From: Gemmatimonadota bacterium
GTDB lineage: Bacteria; Gemmatimonadota; Gemmatimonadetes; Longimicrobiales; Gaopeijiaceae
Assembly: GCA_022826005.1 (NCBI GenBank)
Contig: JAJDVT010000097.1
Coordinates: 1 to 64,000 of the forward strand
DNA length: 64,000 bases
Reading direction: 5' to 3'
A program made the translations under genes and the position numbers. Position 1 is the first letter of the stretch. Each line of letters opens with the position of its first letter. Of this stretch, positions 25,951-34,117 are shown piece by piece. The notes under the pieces were generated by a model. That model was not told where the DNA came from. It ran no database searches and saw nothing but the letters and a program-made list of their open reading frames with translations.

Positions 25951-28900
25951 ATGTTCGCACGCATCATCGACTGGTCGATCAGGAACCGCCTGCTGGTCGT
26001 TCTCGGAACCCTGGCGGTCGTCGCCACGGGCACGTTTTCCCTCACCCGCACGCCCATCGACGCGATCCCCGATCTCTCCGACGTCCAGGTCATCATCCAG
26101 ACGGAGTATCCGGGCCAGGCCCCGCGCATCGTCGAGGACCAGGTCACCTATCCCCTCACCACCCAGATGCTGGCTGCGCCCTTCGCGCAGGTGGTGCGCG
26201 GCTATTCGTTCTTCGGCGTGTCGTTCGTCTATGTCATCTTCGAGGACGGGACGGATCTCTACTGGGCGCGGAGCCGCGTCCTCGAGTACCTGAGCTCGAT
26301 CGCCGGGCAGCTCCCGCCGGGCGTCACGCCCGAACTCGGCCCGGACGCGACGGGCGTCGGCTGGGCGTACATGTACGCGCTGAGGTCCGACCGCCACGAC
26401 CTGGGCGAACTCCGCTCGATCCAGGACTGGTTCCTGAAGTACGAGTTGACGGCGATCCCGGGCGTTTCCGAAGTCGCCAGCGTCGGGGGTTTCGTGCGCC
26501 AGTACCAGGTCACCGTCGACCCAAACCGTCTGCGTGCGTACGGTCTGCCGATCTCGGCGATCCGAACCGCGATCCAGGAGAGCAACAGCGACGTGGGCGG
26601 CGGCCTGATCGAGGTTGCCGAGAAGGAGTTCATGATCCGTGGGCTCGGGTACATCCGGTCCGTGGATGACATCCGCCGGATCGGGCTCGGCGTGGGGCCG
26701 GACGGGACGCCGATCCTCGTGGAGGACGTGGCGCGCGTGACGCTGGGGCCGGAGAGCCGCCGCGGGCTGGCGGAGTGGAACGGGGAGGGGGAGACAGTGG
26801 GCGGAATCGTCGTGGTGCGGCCCGGTGCGGACACGCGGCGGGTGATCCGGGACGTGCGGGCCCGGCTGAACGAGATCGGAGCGGGGCTGCCGGAGGGTGT
26901 GGAGATCGAGGTCGCCTACGACCGCACCTCGCTGATCGACCGCGCGGTGGGGAGCATTCGCACCAGCCTCGTTCAGCAGCTGCTGATCGTGGGACTGGTG
27001 TGCCTGGTCTTCCTGTTCCACCTGCGGAGCGGACTTGTGGCGGTGATCGCGCTGCCGGTGGGGATCCTGCTCGCGATGATCGTGGTGCGGGTACAGGGGC
27101 TGACGCTGAACATCATGTCGCTGGGGGGGATCGCGGTCGCGATCGGGACGATGGTCGACGCCGGGATCGTGATGGTTGAGAACGCGCACAAGCACCTGGC
27201 GCAGGACGGAGGGAAGAGGCCGCACTGGGAGATCATCGCGCGCGCGGCGAGGGAGGTCGGTCCGTCGCTCTTCTTCGCGCTGCTGGTGATCACGGTGTCA
27301 TTCCTGCCGGTGTTCACGCTGGAGGCGCAGGAAGGACGGCTCTTCAAGCCGCTTGCGTTCACGAAGACGTACGCGATGGCGGCTGCGGCGCTGCTATCGG
27401 TGACGCTGGTGCCCGTGCTGGTGGGGTACTGGGTGCGGGGGAAGGTGCGGCCCGCGGGCAGAACGCCGGTGGGGCGGCTGCTGGCCGGGGCGTACTGGCC
27501 GTTGCTGGGATTCGTGCTGCGTTTCCGCCGGTGGGTGATTGTCGTCGCGGTGGCTGCCCTCGCCGCTACGATCGTGCCGCTATCCCGCCTCGGCTCCGAG
27601 TTCATGCCGCCGCTCTGGGAGGGCGACCTGCTCTACATGCCCACCACGCTGCCGGGTGTCTCGATCACCGAAGCGCGCGAGATCCTGCAGCAGACGGACC
27701 GCATCATCTACACCTTCCCCGAGGTCCGGCACGTCTTCGGGAAGGTGGGGCGGGCGGATTCGGCGACCGATCCGGCGCCGCTCTCGATGATCGAGACGAC
27801 GATCGCGCTCAAGCCGCGCAGCGAGTGGCGCTCCGGAATGACGCCGGACAGGCTGATCCAGGAGCTGGACGCCGCGCTGCGCATCCCAGGGCTCACGAAC
27901 GCCTGGACCATGCCGATCCGGAGCCGCATCGAAATGCTCTCGACGGGGATCCGCACGCCGGTGGGGATCAAGATCGCGGGGCCCGATCTCGCGGAGCTGG
28001 AACGGCTGGGGCGCGAGGTGGAGGCGACGCTGCGGGACGTTCCCGGCACGGCGAGCGTGTACGCGGACCGGGTCATGGGCGGCAACTACCTCGACTTCGG
28101 GATCGACCGCGAGGCGATCGCGCGCCACGGCCTGACCGTGCGCGATGTCCAGGAGGTGATCCAGACCGCGATCGGGGGCATGAACGTGACGACCACGGTG
28201 GAGGGGCTCGAGCGCTACCCGGTCAACCTGCGCTACAGCCGTGAGCTGCGCGACGATCTCCCCGCGCTGAGGTCGGTCCTGGTCGCAACCCCGGAGGGCC
28301 ACCAGGTGCCGCTGGGCCGCCTGGCGAGCATGGAGTACGTGGTCGGCCCGCCCAGCATCAAGAGCGAGGGCGCGAAGCCGAACGCCTGGGTCTACATCGA
28401 CATCCGCGACATCGACATCGGCAGCTACGTCGAGACCGCGCGCGAAGCGGTCGCGGCGGCGGTCGCGCTGCCCCCCGGCTACACTCTCTCATGGAGCGGC
28501 CAGTACGAGTACCTGGAGCGCGCGCAGGGGCGCCTGATGTACGTGGTCCCGCTGACGCTGCTGCTGATCTTCGTCCTCATCCAGCTGACCACCCGGTCCG
28601 TCACGGAGACGGCCATGGTGCTCCTGGGCGTTCCCTTCGCGGTCGCAGGTTCGTTCTGGTTACTGCATATCCTGAACTATGATCTCAGCATTGCCGTCTG
28701 GGTGGGGATCATCGCGCTGGCCGGCCTCTACGCCGAAACCGCGATCGTCTTCCTGCTCTACCTCAACGTCTCGGTGCGCGACTACGCCGACCGCGGCCTC
28801 CTCACCGACCGTGCCGCGCTCATGCACGCGATCCGGCGCGGCTCCGTCCAGCGCGTCCGCCCCATCATGATGACGATCGCGACGGACGTGTTCGGACTCC

Positions 28901-29067
28901 TGCCCATCATGTGGAGCGCGGGCGCGGGCGCCGACGTGATGAAGCGCATTGCGGCGCCGCTGGTGGGGGGCGTGGTGACTTCGGGCGCGGTCGTGCTGCT
29001 GCTCTTCCCGGTCGCGTTCTACCTGTGGAAGGCGCGGGGGTTGAGCGGGGAGGTGGGGAGGGGCTGA
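25951..29067 (+). CDS. cusA: CusA/CzcA-type RND heavy-metal efflux pump
   Basis: The 1038-residue protein follows the adaptor after 12 bases. It has the RND plan of twelve transmembrane helices and two large periplasmic loops. The N-terminus RTPIDAIPDLSDVQVII is the heavy-metal-RND hallmark. The WTMPIRSRIEMLSTGI block at about 654-669 resembles the CusA methionine-site region. The transmembrane 4 region GTMVDAGIVMVENAH carries the proton-relay Asp and Glu. The Met content and the Met-rich adaptor favour Cu(I)/Ag(I) export over Zn/Co. Confidence 0.9.
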   Translation: MFARIIDWSIRNRLLVVLGTLAVVATGTFSLTRTPIDAIPDLSDVQVIIQTEYPGQAPRIVEDQVTYPLTTQMLAAPFAQVVRGYSFFGVSFVYVIFEDGTDLYWARSRVLEYLSSIAGQLPPGVTPELGPDATGVGWAYMYALRSDRHDLGELRSIQDWFLKYELTAIPGVSEVASVGGFVRQYQVTVDPNRLRAYGLPISAIRTAIQESNSDVGGGLIEVAEKEFMIRGLGYIRSVDDIRRIGLGVGPDGTPILVEDVARVTLGPESRRGLAEWNGEGETVGGIVVVRPGADTRRVIRDVRARLNEIGAGLPEGVEIEVAYDRTSLIDRAVGSIRTSLVQQLLIVGLVCLVFLFHLRSGLVAVIALPVGILLAMIVVRVQGLTLNIMSLGGIAVAIGTMVDAGIVMVENAHKHLAQDGGKRPHWEIIARAAREVGPSLFFALLVITVSFLPVFTLEAQEGRLFKPLAFTKTYAMAAAALLSVTLVPVLVGYWVRGKVRPAGRTPVGRLLAGAYWPLLGFVLRFRRWVIVVAVAALAATIVPLSRLGSEFMPPLWEGDLLYMPTTLPGVSITEAREILQQTDRIIYTFPEVRHVFGKVGRADSATDPAPLSMIETTIALKPRSEWRSGMTPDRLIQELDAALRIPGLTNAWTMPIRSRIEMLSTGIRTPVGIKIAGPDLAELERLGREVEATLRDVPGTASVYADRVMGGNYLDFGIDREAIARHGLTVRDVQEVIQTAIGGMNVTTTVEGLERYPVNLRYSRELRDDLPALRSVLVATPEGHQVPLGRLASMEYVVGPPSIKSEGAKPNAWVYIDIRDIDIGSYVETAREAVAAAVALPPGYTLSWSGQYEYLERAQGRLMYVVPLTLLLIFVLIQLTTRSVTETAMVLLGVPFAVAGSFWLLHILNYDLSIAVWVGIIALAGLYAETAIVFLLYLNVSVRDYADRGLLTDRAALMHAIRRGSVQRVRPIMMTIATDVFGLLPIMWSAGAGADVMKRIAAPLVGGVVTSGAVVLLLFPVAFYLWKARGLSGEVGRG

Positions 29068-29100
29068 CGGTACGGCGGGGTCGAGGGGGGAGGGGATCGC

Positions 29101-29219
29101 GGCAAGGAATCGTCTAAAGTCAACTAGGGCTGCACGATCTGCCGTCCTTGCCGTTGGAGCGGATCCGATCCCACCCGCGCGGAATAGCGGGAGAATCGTA
29201 CCAGAATGGCGGGAATCCG
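29101..29219 (-). repeat. Dispersed intergenic repeat, copy B
   Basis: This copy is the inverted relative of 13968-14085. The strongest block is 29122-29153. The similarity seems to run on, more weakly, into the end of the CusA gene, where the complement of 29055-29085 vaguely resembles the MerR promoter next to copy A. It shows no coding potential. Confidence 0.55.
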
Positions 29220-29569
29220 GGTCGGCACCTCGTCCCTTCGGAGAGCGGAATTGTCGAGGAGCCGAGCAAGGTCCCACCGCGATCCGCAGCGTATGGAACG
29301 ACACGTCACCGGTCTCTTGTCGGCGCCCAGACCGGCCGTTGGCCATCGCATTGGGGGGAGTGTCGACACAGGTATCGTGATCTGCGGCGATGCTGCCGCT
29401 AGGGATCTGGTGTGTCACACAGTATACACAGACACCTATGGCATGAATGGCGTAGTCGTTCTAAAACATTATCGACATTGACGATACGGCGTCTCTGTTC
29501 CGCCTCTTCACGGCATGGCGTGATGGCGCAGGGCTGGGGTAGACGTGGCGGTGCCTCTGTACCGGGGCA

Positions 29570-29598
29570 TTGATCTGATTCTCGGAATGGTGTAGGAT
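29570..29598 (+). promoter_or_regulatory. Sigma70-like promoter of the DUF5343 gene
   Basis: TTGATC (29570-29575) and TAGGAT (29593-29598) are separated by 17 bases. The predicted leader to the start codon at 29642 is about 36 bases and includes GGAGGA. Confidence 0.5.
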
Positions 29599-29641
29599 CA
29601 TAGCTGGAATCACTTGCACCGTACGCATGGAGGATCGAACG

Positions 29642-30427
29642 ATGGCCGAGAGTAAGAGCCAAAAGACGACCGTACCTTACGCCGCCTGGAAGAGCTTCGT
29701 GACCTTTCTCGCTCGACTTGCGGAGATGGGCCTGCCCCAGAAAGTCGACCGGACCGTGATGAGCAAGATGTCCGGCGCCACGCAGAGTAACATCCGGGTC
29801 GCGCTCTCCTTCCTGAAGCTGACGGACTCCGATGGAGTACCCACTGATGCGCTCAAAACGCTGGTCGCGAAGCACGGGGACGGCGAGGGATGGAAGGCTG
29901 CTCTTCGCGATGTAGTGTTGGGGGCCTACGAACCCGTGATAGCGGGTCTTTCGCTTGAGAACGGCACGGCCGATCAACTCTGGAAATGCTTCCGGGATAA
30001 CGGAAACGTTCGAGGCAGCACCCTCAGTCGCGCCGTCCGGTTTTTTCTGGCGGCACTTCGGGCCGCGGGGGTGAAGCACTCGCGCTACTTCAAGGCGCCG
30101 ACACGCCCTCGGCCGACCAAGGGCAAGCAAGAGGCGGACGGTCGCCCAGACGGTTTGGAGGCATCCCGGGCGGGAAAACCAGCTCCGGAGCTCAAAGAGG
30201 AGCAGGCTGATCCGAATTCGGCTAAGCAACGTCAACAGGATCAGCTGAGACCGGACTGGCGCTCTCACTCGTTCTACCTGCCGACCTACAAGAACCCGGT
30301 CGAGGTCAGGGCGCCCACGGCGATCACGCAGGAGGAATGGGAACTGGTCAACGTCTTCATGACAGGGACCATCAGACTCGCAACGCAAAAGCCCTCGCCT
30401 TCGGAAAGCGCCGAAGACGAGGGCTAG
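29642..30427 (+). CDS. DUF5343-family protein
   Basis: The 261-residue protein matches DUF5343 in its first 150 residues: TVPYAAWKSFVTFLARLAEMG, DRTVMSKMSGATQSNI and LKLTDSDGVPT. This is an HTH-like all-helical domain often found near restriction and abortive-infection genes. Residues 155-215 are a charged, probably disordered linker, and a short C-terminal domain follows (HSFYLPTYKNP). GGAGGA precedes the ATG at 29642 well, better than the earlier ATG at 29627. A strong hairpin overlaps its last codons. Function is unknown; defence association is by neighbourhood only. Confidence 0.7.
   Translation: MAESKSQKTTVPYAAWKSFVTFLARLAEMGLPQKVDRTVMSKMSGATQSNIRVALSFLKLTDSDGVPTDALKTLVAKHGDGEGWKAALRDVVLGAYEPVIAGLSLENGTADQLWKCFRDNGNVRGSTLSRAVRFFLAALRAAGVKHSRYFKAPTRPRPTKGKQEADGRPDGLEASRAGKPAPELKEEQADPNSAKQRQQDQLRPDWRSHSFYLPTYKNPVEVRAPTAITQEEWELVNVFMTGTIRLATQKPSPSESAEDEG
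30389..30427 (+). terminator. Strong hairpin overlapping the DUF5343 stop codon
   Basis: AGCCCTCG-C-CTTCGG pairs with CCGAAG-A-CGAGGGCT around a five- to six-base loop, giving about 14 pairs with one mismatch, and it ends on the TAG stop. There is no T-run, so it may act as an RNA 3'-end stabiliser, a Rho-aided terminator, or the first stem of the structured RNA that follows. Confidence 0.5.
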
Positions 30428-30429
30428 GG

Positions 30430-30512
30430 AGCTGGAGGGGCGCGTGGAGGGCACCGGACTGGGATTGGACCCAGCTCTGCGGGGTTCAACACCCCGGCGC
30501 TCCATTCCAGCT
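30430..30512 (+). ncRNA. Structured RNA: long closing stem with internal hairpins, tRNA-like fold
   Basis: AGCTGGA (30430) pairs with TCCAGCT (30506) and the helix continues as GGGGCGC (30437-30443) with GCGCTCC (30497-30503), leaving a two-base bulge. Inside are CTGGG/CCCAG (30459-30474, six-base loop) and CGGGG/CCCCG (30480-30496) with the seven-base loop TTCAACA. The last resembles a tRNA T-arm stacked on an acceptor stem. A D-stem and a seven-base anticodon loop are lacking, so it is not a normal tRNA. It lies between the DUF5343 gene and a strong Shine-Dalgarno and terminator. A cis-acting leader or small RNA is inferred. Confidence 0.5.
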
Positions 30513-30544
30513 CGACTACCCCCTCGAACAGAAAGGAGGTGAGT

Positions 30545-30598
30545 ATGCACCGCCGCCGTAGCGCCTGTGACACCGGCTTGTTTCCATCCCAGCGGTGA
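30545..30598 (+). CDS. 17-codon leader ORF with a near-perfect ribosome binding site
   Basis: AAAGGAGGTGA ends three to four bases before ATG 30545, followed by 17 sense codons (MHRRRSACDTGLFPSQR) and TGA. The run of Arg codons and the terminator 14 bases after the stop resemble an attenuation leader. A CCCCCT tract (30519-30524) could pair with the AGGAGG and hide it. No longer gene follows before the terminator. Confidence 0.4.
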   Translation: MHRRRSACDTGLFPSQR

Positions 30599-30611
30599 CG
30601 GCAAGCGGGAC

Positions 30612-30648
30612 CCCGTGGTCAAGCTATCCCTTGGCCACGGGCTTTTTT
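30612..30648 (+). terminator. Rho-independent terminator
   Basis: CCCGTGG (30612-30618) pairs with CCACGGG (30635-30641), extended inside by CAAG/CTTG, and is followed by CTTTTTT. It would end transcripts of the structured RNA and leader ORF before the ATPase gene. Confidence 0.85.
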
Positions 30649-31006
30649 CCGTGCGTCCAATCTAGTGATTGGGGCACATGAGCGCCAATTCATCGCTGCA
30701 ATGCGTCACGGCAGTTTGCTCAGTGAGACCGACAGTCAGGCTTCAAGAGACTACCGCGGATCGGTGGATCGGTTCGGCTTCCGCTCCTCCACGCTCACGG
30801 TGTCAGTCGGCCGGACTACGCAGATCGTCCACGCAGCGCCCTTCGGTCGAACGGAGCGGAGCACCGGTGAGCCGTCGGTTCGGTCGAAAGACGTAGGGAA
30901 GCGCGTGGATTCGTCCCACGCAGGTTGCGACCCCGCAGGCAATCGTGGCATCTTCCGGGTGGAGTCTCCCGGATACCGCCCGCCCACACACCAAGGACCA
31001 ATCGCG

Positions 31007-32188
31007 ATGCTGATCCACAGGCTGGACGCCCGCGGGCTACTCTCGTTCGGGCCGCAGGGCATCGATTTGGATCTTCGACCGCTGAATGTCCTGATCGGCC
31101 CCAACGGCTCTGGGAAATCCAACCTACTGGAGAGCATCACGCTCCTGAAGGCAGCCCCAGGGGACCTCGCCGGCGCCATTACTCGGGGTGGAAACGCGGT
31201 ACGCGACTGGATTTGGAGCGGGGAGCCGAAGGTATCCGCGGCGGCTATCGAGGCCATTCTCGACAACCCGAAGGGCCGCCAGCATCTGCGCCATGAGTTG
31301 AAGTTCGCTGCTCGCGGCCAGCGCTTCGAGGTGACCGAGGAACGCATCACGAATGAGCACGCGTACGGGGGGTTTCCGACGCCCTATCTCTACTACGAGA
31401 ACGCCGGCGGGCGGGCGACGATCAACTATCTGGACACCGCTGGAGAGAACACCGAGCGCAATCTGCGCATCGAGACCGTCGATAGCGAGCAATCGATTCT
31501 GGCCCAGCGCAAGGATCCGGACCACTACCCCGTCCTGACCTACCTCGGTGATGCGCTGAGCCGCATCCGCTTCTACCGCGAATGGGAGTTCGGACGGGAC
31601 ACCGTGCTGCGAACACCGCAGAAGACCGATCGGTCCAACGATTTTCTTCGCGAAGACGCGAAGAACCTCGGTCTCGTTTTGAACAGCTTGCGTCGGTCGC
31701 CGAGGGTCAAGACCCGGCTCATCGAGTCCCTGCGCAGGTTGTACGACGGAATAACGGACTTCGAGGTAATCATCGAGGCCAACACCGTCCAGGTGTTCTT
31801 CCACGAAGGCGACATCGAAGTGCCAGCGACGCGCCTTTCTGACGGAACACTTCGCTACCTATGTCTCCTCGCCATTCTGTGTCACCCGAACCCGCCGCCG
31901 CTGGTGTGCATCGAGGAACCCGAGTTGGGTCTCCATCCGGATGTGCTGCCGACCTTGGCCGAGTTGCTCTTGGAGGCCTCGGAGCGGGGCCAGTTGATCG
32001 TAACGACGCATTCCGAAGTACTGGTTGACGCCCTGACGGATCATCCCGAATGCATCGTGGTGTGCGAGAAACGCGACGGACAGACGGAGATGCGGCGTCT
32101 GCAGGCGAACGAACTGACCGACTGGCTTAATCGGTATGGTCTCGGAGATCTTTGGCGCCGGGGTGAGATCGGGGGCAACCGCTGGTGA
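31007..32188 (+). CDS. AAA-type (ABC-fold) ATPase of a two-gene defence-like module
   Basis: The 393-residue protein has Walker A GPNGSGKS at residues 31-38, a signature-like LSDGT near 278, Walker B VCIEEPELGLHPD near 298-310 and the switch His in TTHSE near 334. This is the AAA_15/AAA_21 architecture of OLD- and AbiL-type ATPases, where the ATPase head gates an effector. ATG 31007 begins exactly at the first family strand (MLIHRLDARGLLSFG). The 114 upstream codons are not protein-like. It overlaps the DUF4276 gene by GTGA. Confidence 0.8.
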   Translation: MLIHRLDARGLLSFGPQGIDLDLRPLNVLIGPNGSGKSNLLESITLLKAAPGDLAGAITRGGNAVRDWIWSGEPKVSAAAIEAILDNPKGRQHLRHELKFAARGQRFEVTEERITNEHAYGGFPTPYLYYENAGGRATINYLDTAGENTERNLRIETVDSEQSILAQRKDPDHYPVLTYLGDALSRIRFYREWEFGRDTVLRTPQKTDRSNDFLREDAKNLGLVLNSLRRSPRVKTRLIESLRRLYDGITDFEVIIEANTVQVFFHEGDIEVPATRLSDGTLRYLCLLAILCHPNPPPLVCIEEPELGLHPDVLPTLAELLLEASERGQLIVTTHSEVLVDALTDHPECIVVCEKRDGQTEMRRLQANELTDWLNRYGLGDLWRRGEIGGNRW

Positions 32189-32796
32189 GGGTCAAGATCT
32201 ATGTGGAAGGGGGTGGGGACGCCACCGCCCTCAAGCGAGAATGCAGGCGTGGATTCAGCGAGTTCTTTCGGAAGGCAGGACTTGAGGGCCGAATGCCAAA
32301 AGTCATCGCATGTGGCTCACGAGACAACGCCTTTGACGACTTCCGTACTGCGGTTCGGAACGCGGGCGTGGACCAGTTCATAATGCTGCTGGTCGACAGC
32401 GAAGAGGGCGTAGCCACGTCCGATTCACCTTGGCAGCATGTGTCGACGCGGGATCGATGGACGCGTCCCGCTCGCGCTAGCGCCGAGAGCCTTTGCCTTA
32501 TGGTCCAATGCATGGAAGCTTGGTTTGTCGCCGACAAGGACAGCCTGAAGGCGTACTATGGTCAGGGCTTCGATCTGCGAAGGCTCCCTCGCAGACCCGA
32601 AGTGGAGAGAATCCCCAAGGCAGACCTCTATGCGGCGTTAGACAGAGCGACGCGCAACTGCACCAAGGGCAAGTACAAGAGGGGCAAGGGCCGGCACTCG
32701 TTCAGCATTCTCGCCACTGTCGATCCCAGCAAGGTCGCTGCCGCTTCCCCACACGCAAGGCAGCTGTTGCAGACGCTCCAGGAGGCTGTGGCGTAA
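32185..32796 (+). CDS. DUF4276-family protein, probable TOPRIM-like effector
   Basis: The 203-residue product begins with IYVEGGGDATAL (Glu8) and has a strand ending in LLVDSEE (residues 69-74), an arrangement like the Glu and DxD of TOPRIM nucleases, as in OLD and AbiLii effectors. A CLMVQCMEAWFVAD block at about 105-118 is typical of DUF4276. The start is a GTG inside the ATPase stop. Together with the upstream ATPase it looks like an abortive-infection pair of the AbiL/OLD-like kind. Nuclease action is inferred from fold resemblance. Confidence 0.72.
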   Translation: MRVKIYVEGGGDATALKRECRRGFSEFFRKAGLEGRMPKVIACGSRDNAFDDFRTAVRNAGVDQFIMLLVDSEEGVATSDSPWQHVSTRDRWTRPARASAESLCLMVQCMEAWFVADKDSLKAYYGQGFDLRRLPRRPEVERIPKADLYAALDRATRNCTKGKYKRGKGRHSFSILATVDPSKVAAASPHARQLLQTLQEAVA

Positions 32797-33057
32797 GCGG
32801 AAAACGGGAGGGAGGCCCAGAGCGCGGCAACGAATCACGTGAAACGGACGAGGGGGGAGGGGGGGGCGCGCGCAGGGTGGATAAGATGACGGAATCTTGA
32901 TGCGGCCGCGATGGTGGCCATCCCTAGATGAGGACGATGCTACATAACCAGAGGATCGACAACCGATCCGTAGAATAGGTCCCCGCTGCAACGCACCCGC
33001 CCGTAGCCCCAGTCGTCCACCCACGATGTCCCGGCCGCTACGGGGCCAGGAGGCCCG

Positions 33058-33357
33058 TCACGCACACGCCGCGCAACGACCGAAGAGGATCAGCTCGTGG
33101 CCGTCGACCTCGAAGCCGGCGGGCGCCAGCGACTCGACTTCGTCCGGGCACTGATGGACGTCAAACGCCTGATCACAGGAGCGGCACAGGAAATGGTGGT
33201 GATGCGGCAGGTCGGCCAACTCGTACCGAAGCCCGCCGCCCGGGAGCTCGACCTCCGACAGCCACCCTTCGCCAGCCAGCATCTTCACGTTCCGGTAGAC
33301 GGTCGCCACTCCGAGTGACGGTACGATCTGCTGGCCGTACCGGAGGACCTCGTCACA
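33058..33357 (-). pseudogene. 5'-truncated Fur-family regulator (Zur-like)
   Basis: The frame opens after a TAG at 33358 and reads SLGVATVYRNVKML, the recognition helix and wing of Fur proteins. HHHHFLCRSC and a final GRCAAC with two CxxC zinc pairs follow. The first 35-40 residues of the usual fold, including the start, are missing in all frames upstream. Only an internal GTG (33309) could start a shorter product lacking half the winged helix. Its place beside a ZrgA-like gene points to a former Zur. Probably inactive. Confidence 0.65.
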
Positions 33358-33418
33358 CTATCATTCATGCACCGGCATTTGTGCTGTTACGCAGGCAACC
33401 CCATCAGGTTCCGTCACG

Positions 33419-34060
33419 ATGAGCTTCCCTGCACTCGATCGACCCCAGGCCCGCTCCCCATTCGTCGGGTGGACGATCCCGTGTCTCCTGCTGTTCGTCG
33501 CATGCGGCGATTCACCCTCCCCGGATCCTGCTCCTCCCCTGGTCGAGGGCGAACGGCGGGGGACGGCCGGGGCCCACGAACACGGCATCGCTCGCCCGGA
33601 CCTGGCCGTGGACGGCACCCGCCTCACCATCGACCTGGAACTCCCCGCGGAATCCGTGTTCGGCTTCGAACACACCCCCCGCTCGGCGGAGGATCGGGCC
33701 ACCGTAGCGGAGGCCCTCGCCAGACTCCGAACCGGTGGCGCGCGTCTCCTCGCCTTTCCGGACGAGGTGACCTGTGCGCTGGACTCGGCGGATGTGGAGG
33801 CGCCCCAAGGTATGGAAGATGACCATGCCGCCGAGGACCAGCACGCTCACGAGGACGAGCATACCCACGAGGACGAGGGCAGCCAACACGAAGAAGTGCA
33901 CCTCCTCGCCTCCCTCACCTGTTCCGGTGAGCCCATCGGGCCGGCGAGCCTGCGGTTGGCGGACCTCCTGCCCGACGTGGTGCAGGTGGACCTGACGGTG
34001 TTCACTGCGGCGTGGGAGGCGGCCGGTCGCGTCGCGCCCGACGCCTCGTTCCGGTTCTGA
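33419..34060 (+). CDS. ZrgA/DUF2796-like zinc-binding lipoprotein
   Basis: The 213-residue protein has a lipobox-like LFVAC (Cys29) after a hydrophobic stretch, then GAHEHGIARPDLAVDG and LELPAESVFGFEHTPR, which match DUF2796/ZrgA. An extended loop of His, Glu and Asp (residues about 127-160, HAHEDEHTHEDE) binds Zn2+ in this family. ZrgA proteins help zinc uptake and are normally under Zur control. It is divergent from the broken Fur gene with about 60 bases between. Confidence 0.72.
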   Translation: MSFPALDRPQARSPFVGWTIPCLLLFVACGDSPSPDPAPPLVEGERRGTAGAHEHGIARPDLAVDGTRLTIDLELPAESVFGFEHTPRSAEDRATVAEALARLRTGGARLLAFPDEVTCALDSADVEAPQGMEDDHAAEDQHAHEDEHTHEDEGSQHEEVHLLASLTCSGEPIGPASLRLADLLPDVVQVDLTVFTAAWEAAGRVAPDASFRF

Positions 34061-34117
34061 GCCGGCGAGCCGGGAGTTCCGTTTCGGCGGCTGTCCCGCA
34101 CCTCCGGTCCCGTAGCG

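Larger units (their letters stand above)
29068..29641. other. Intergenic region with a repeat copy and the DUF5343 promoter
   Basis: This 574-base stretch holds repeat copy B (29101-29219) and the promoter at 29570-29598. Between them lies a GTGT-rich patch near 29410-29435. Frames on the minus strand here are open but not protein-like. No gene is supported. Confidence 0.5.

Noticed and set aside
24388-27225. 945-codon open frame on the minus strand
   Set aside because: It is antisense to the CusB and CusA genes, which have clear motifs. The frame is His/Arg/Asp-rich shadow translation typical of GC-rich DNA.
30437-30504. A tRNA gene: seven-pair acceptor, T-arm with TTCAACA and an anticodon-like hairpin
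   Set aside because: The anticodon-like loop has six bases, there is no proper D-stem and no CCA or usual T8, and the outer helix extends beyond an acceptor. Kept as a structured RNA only.
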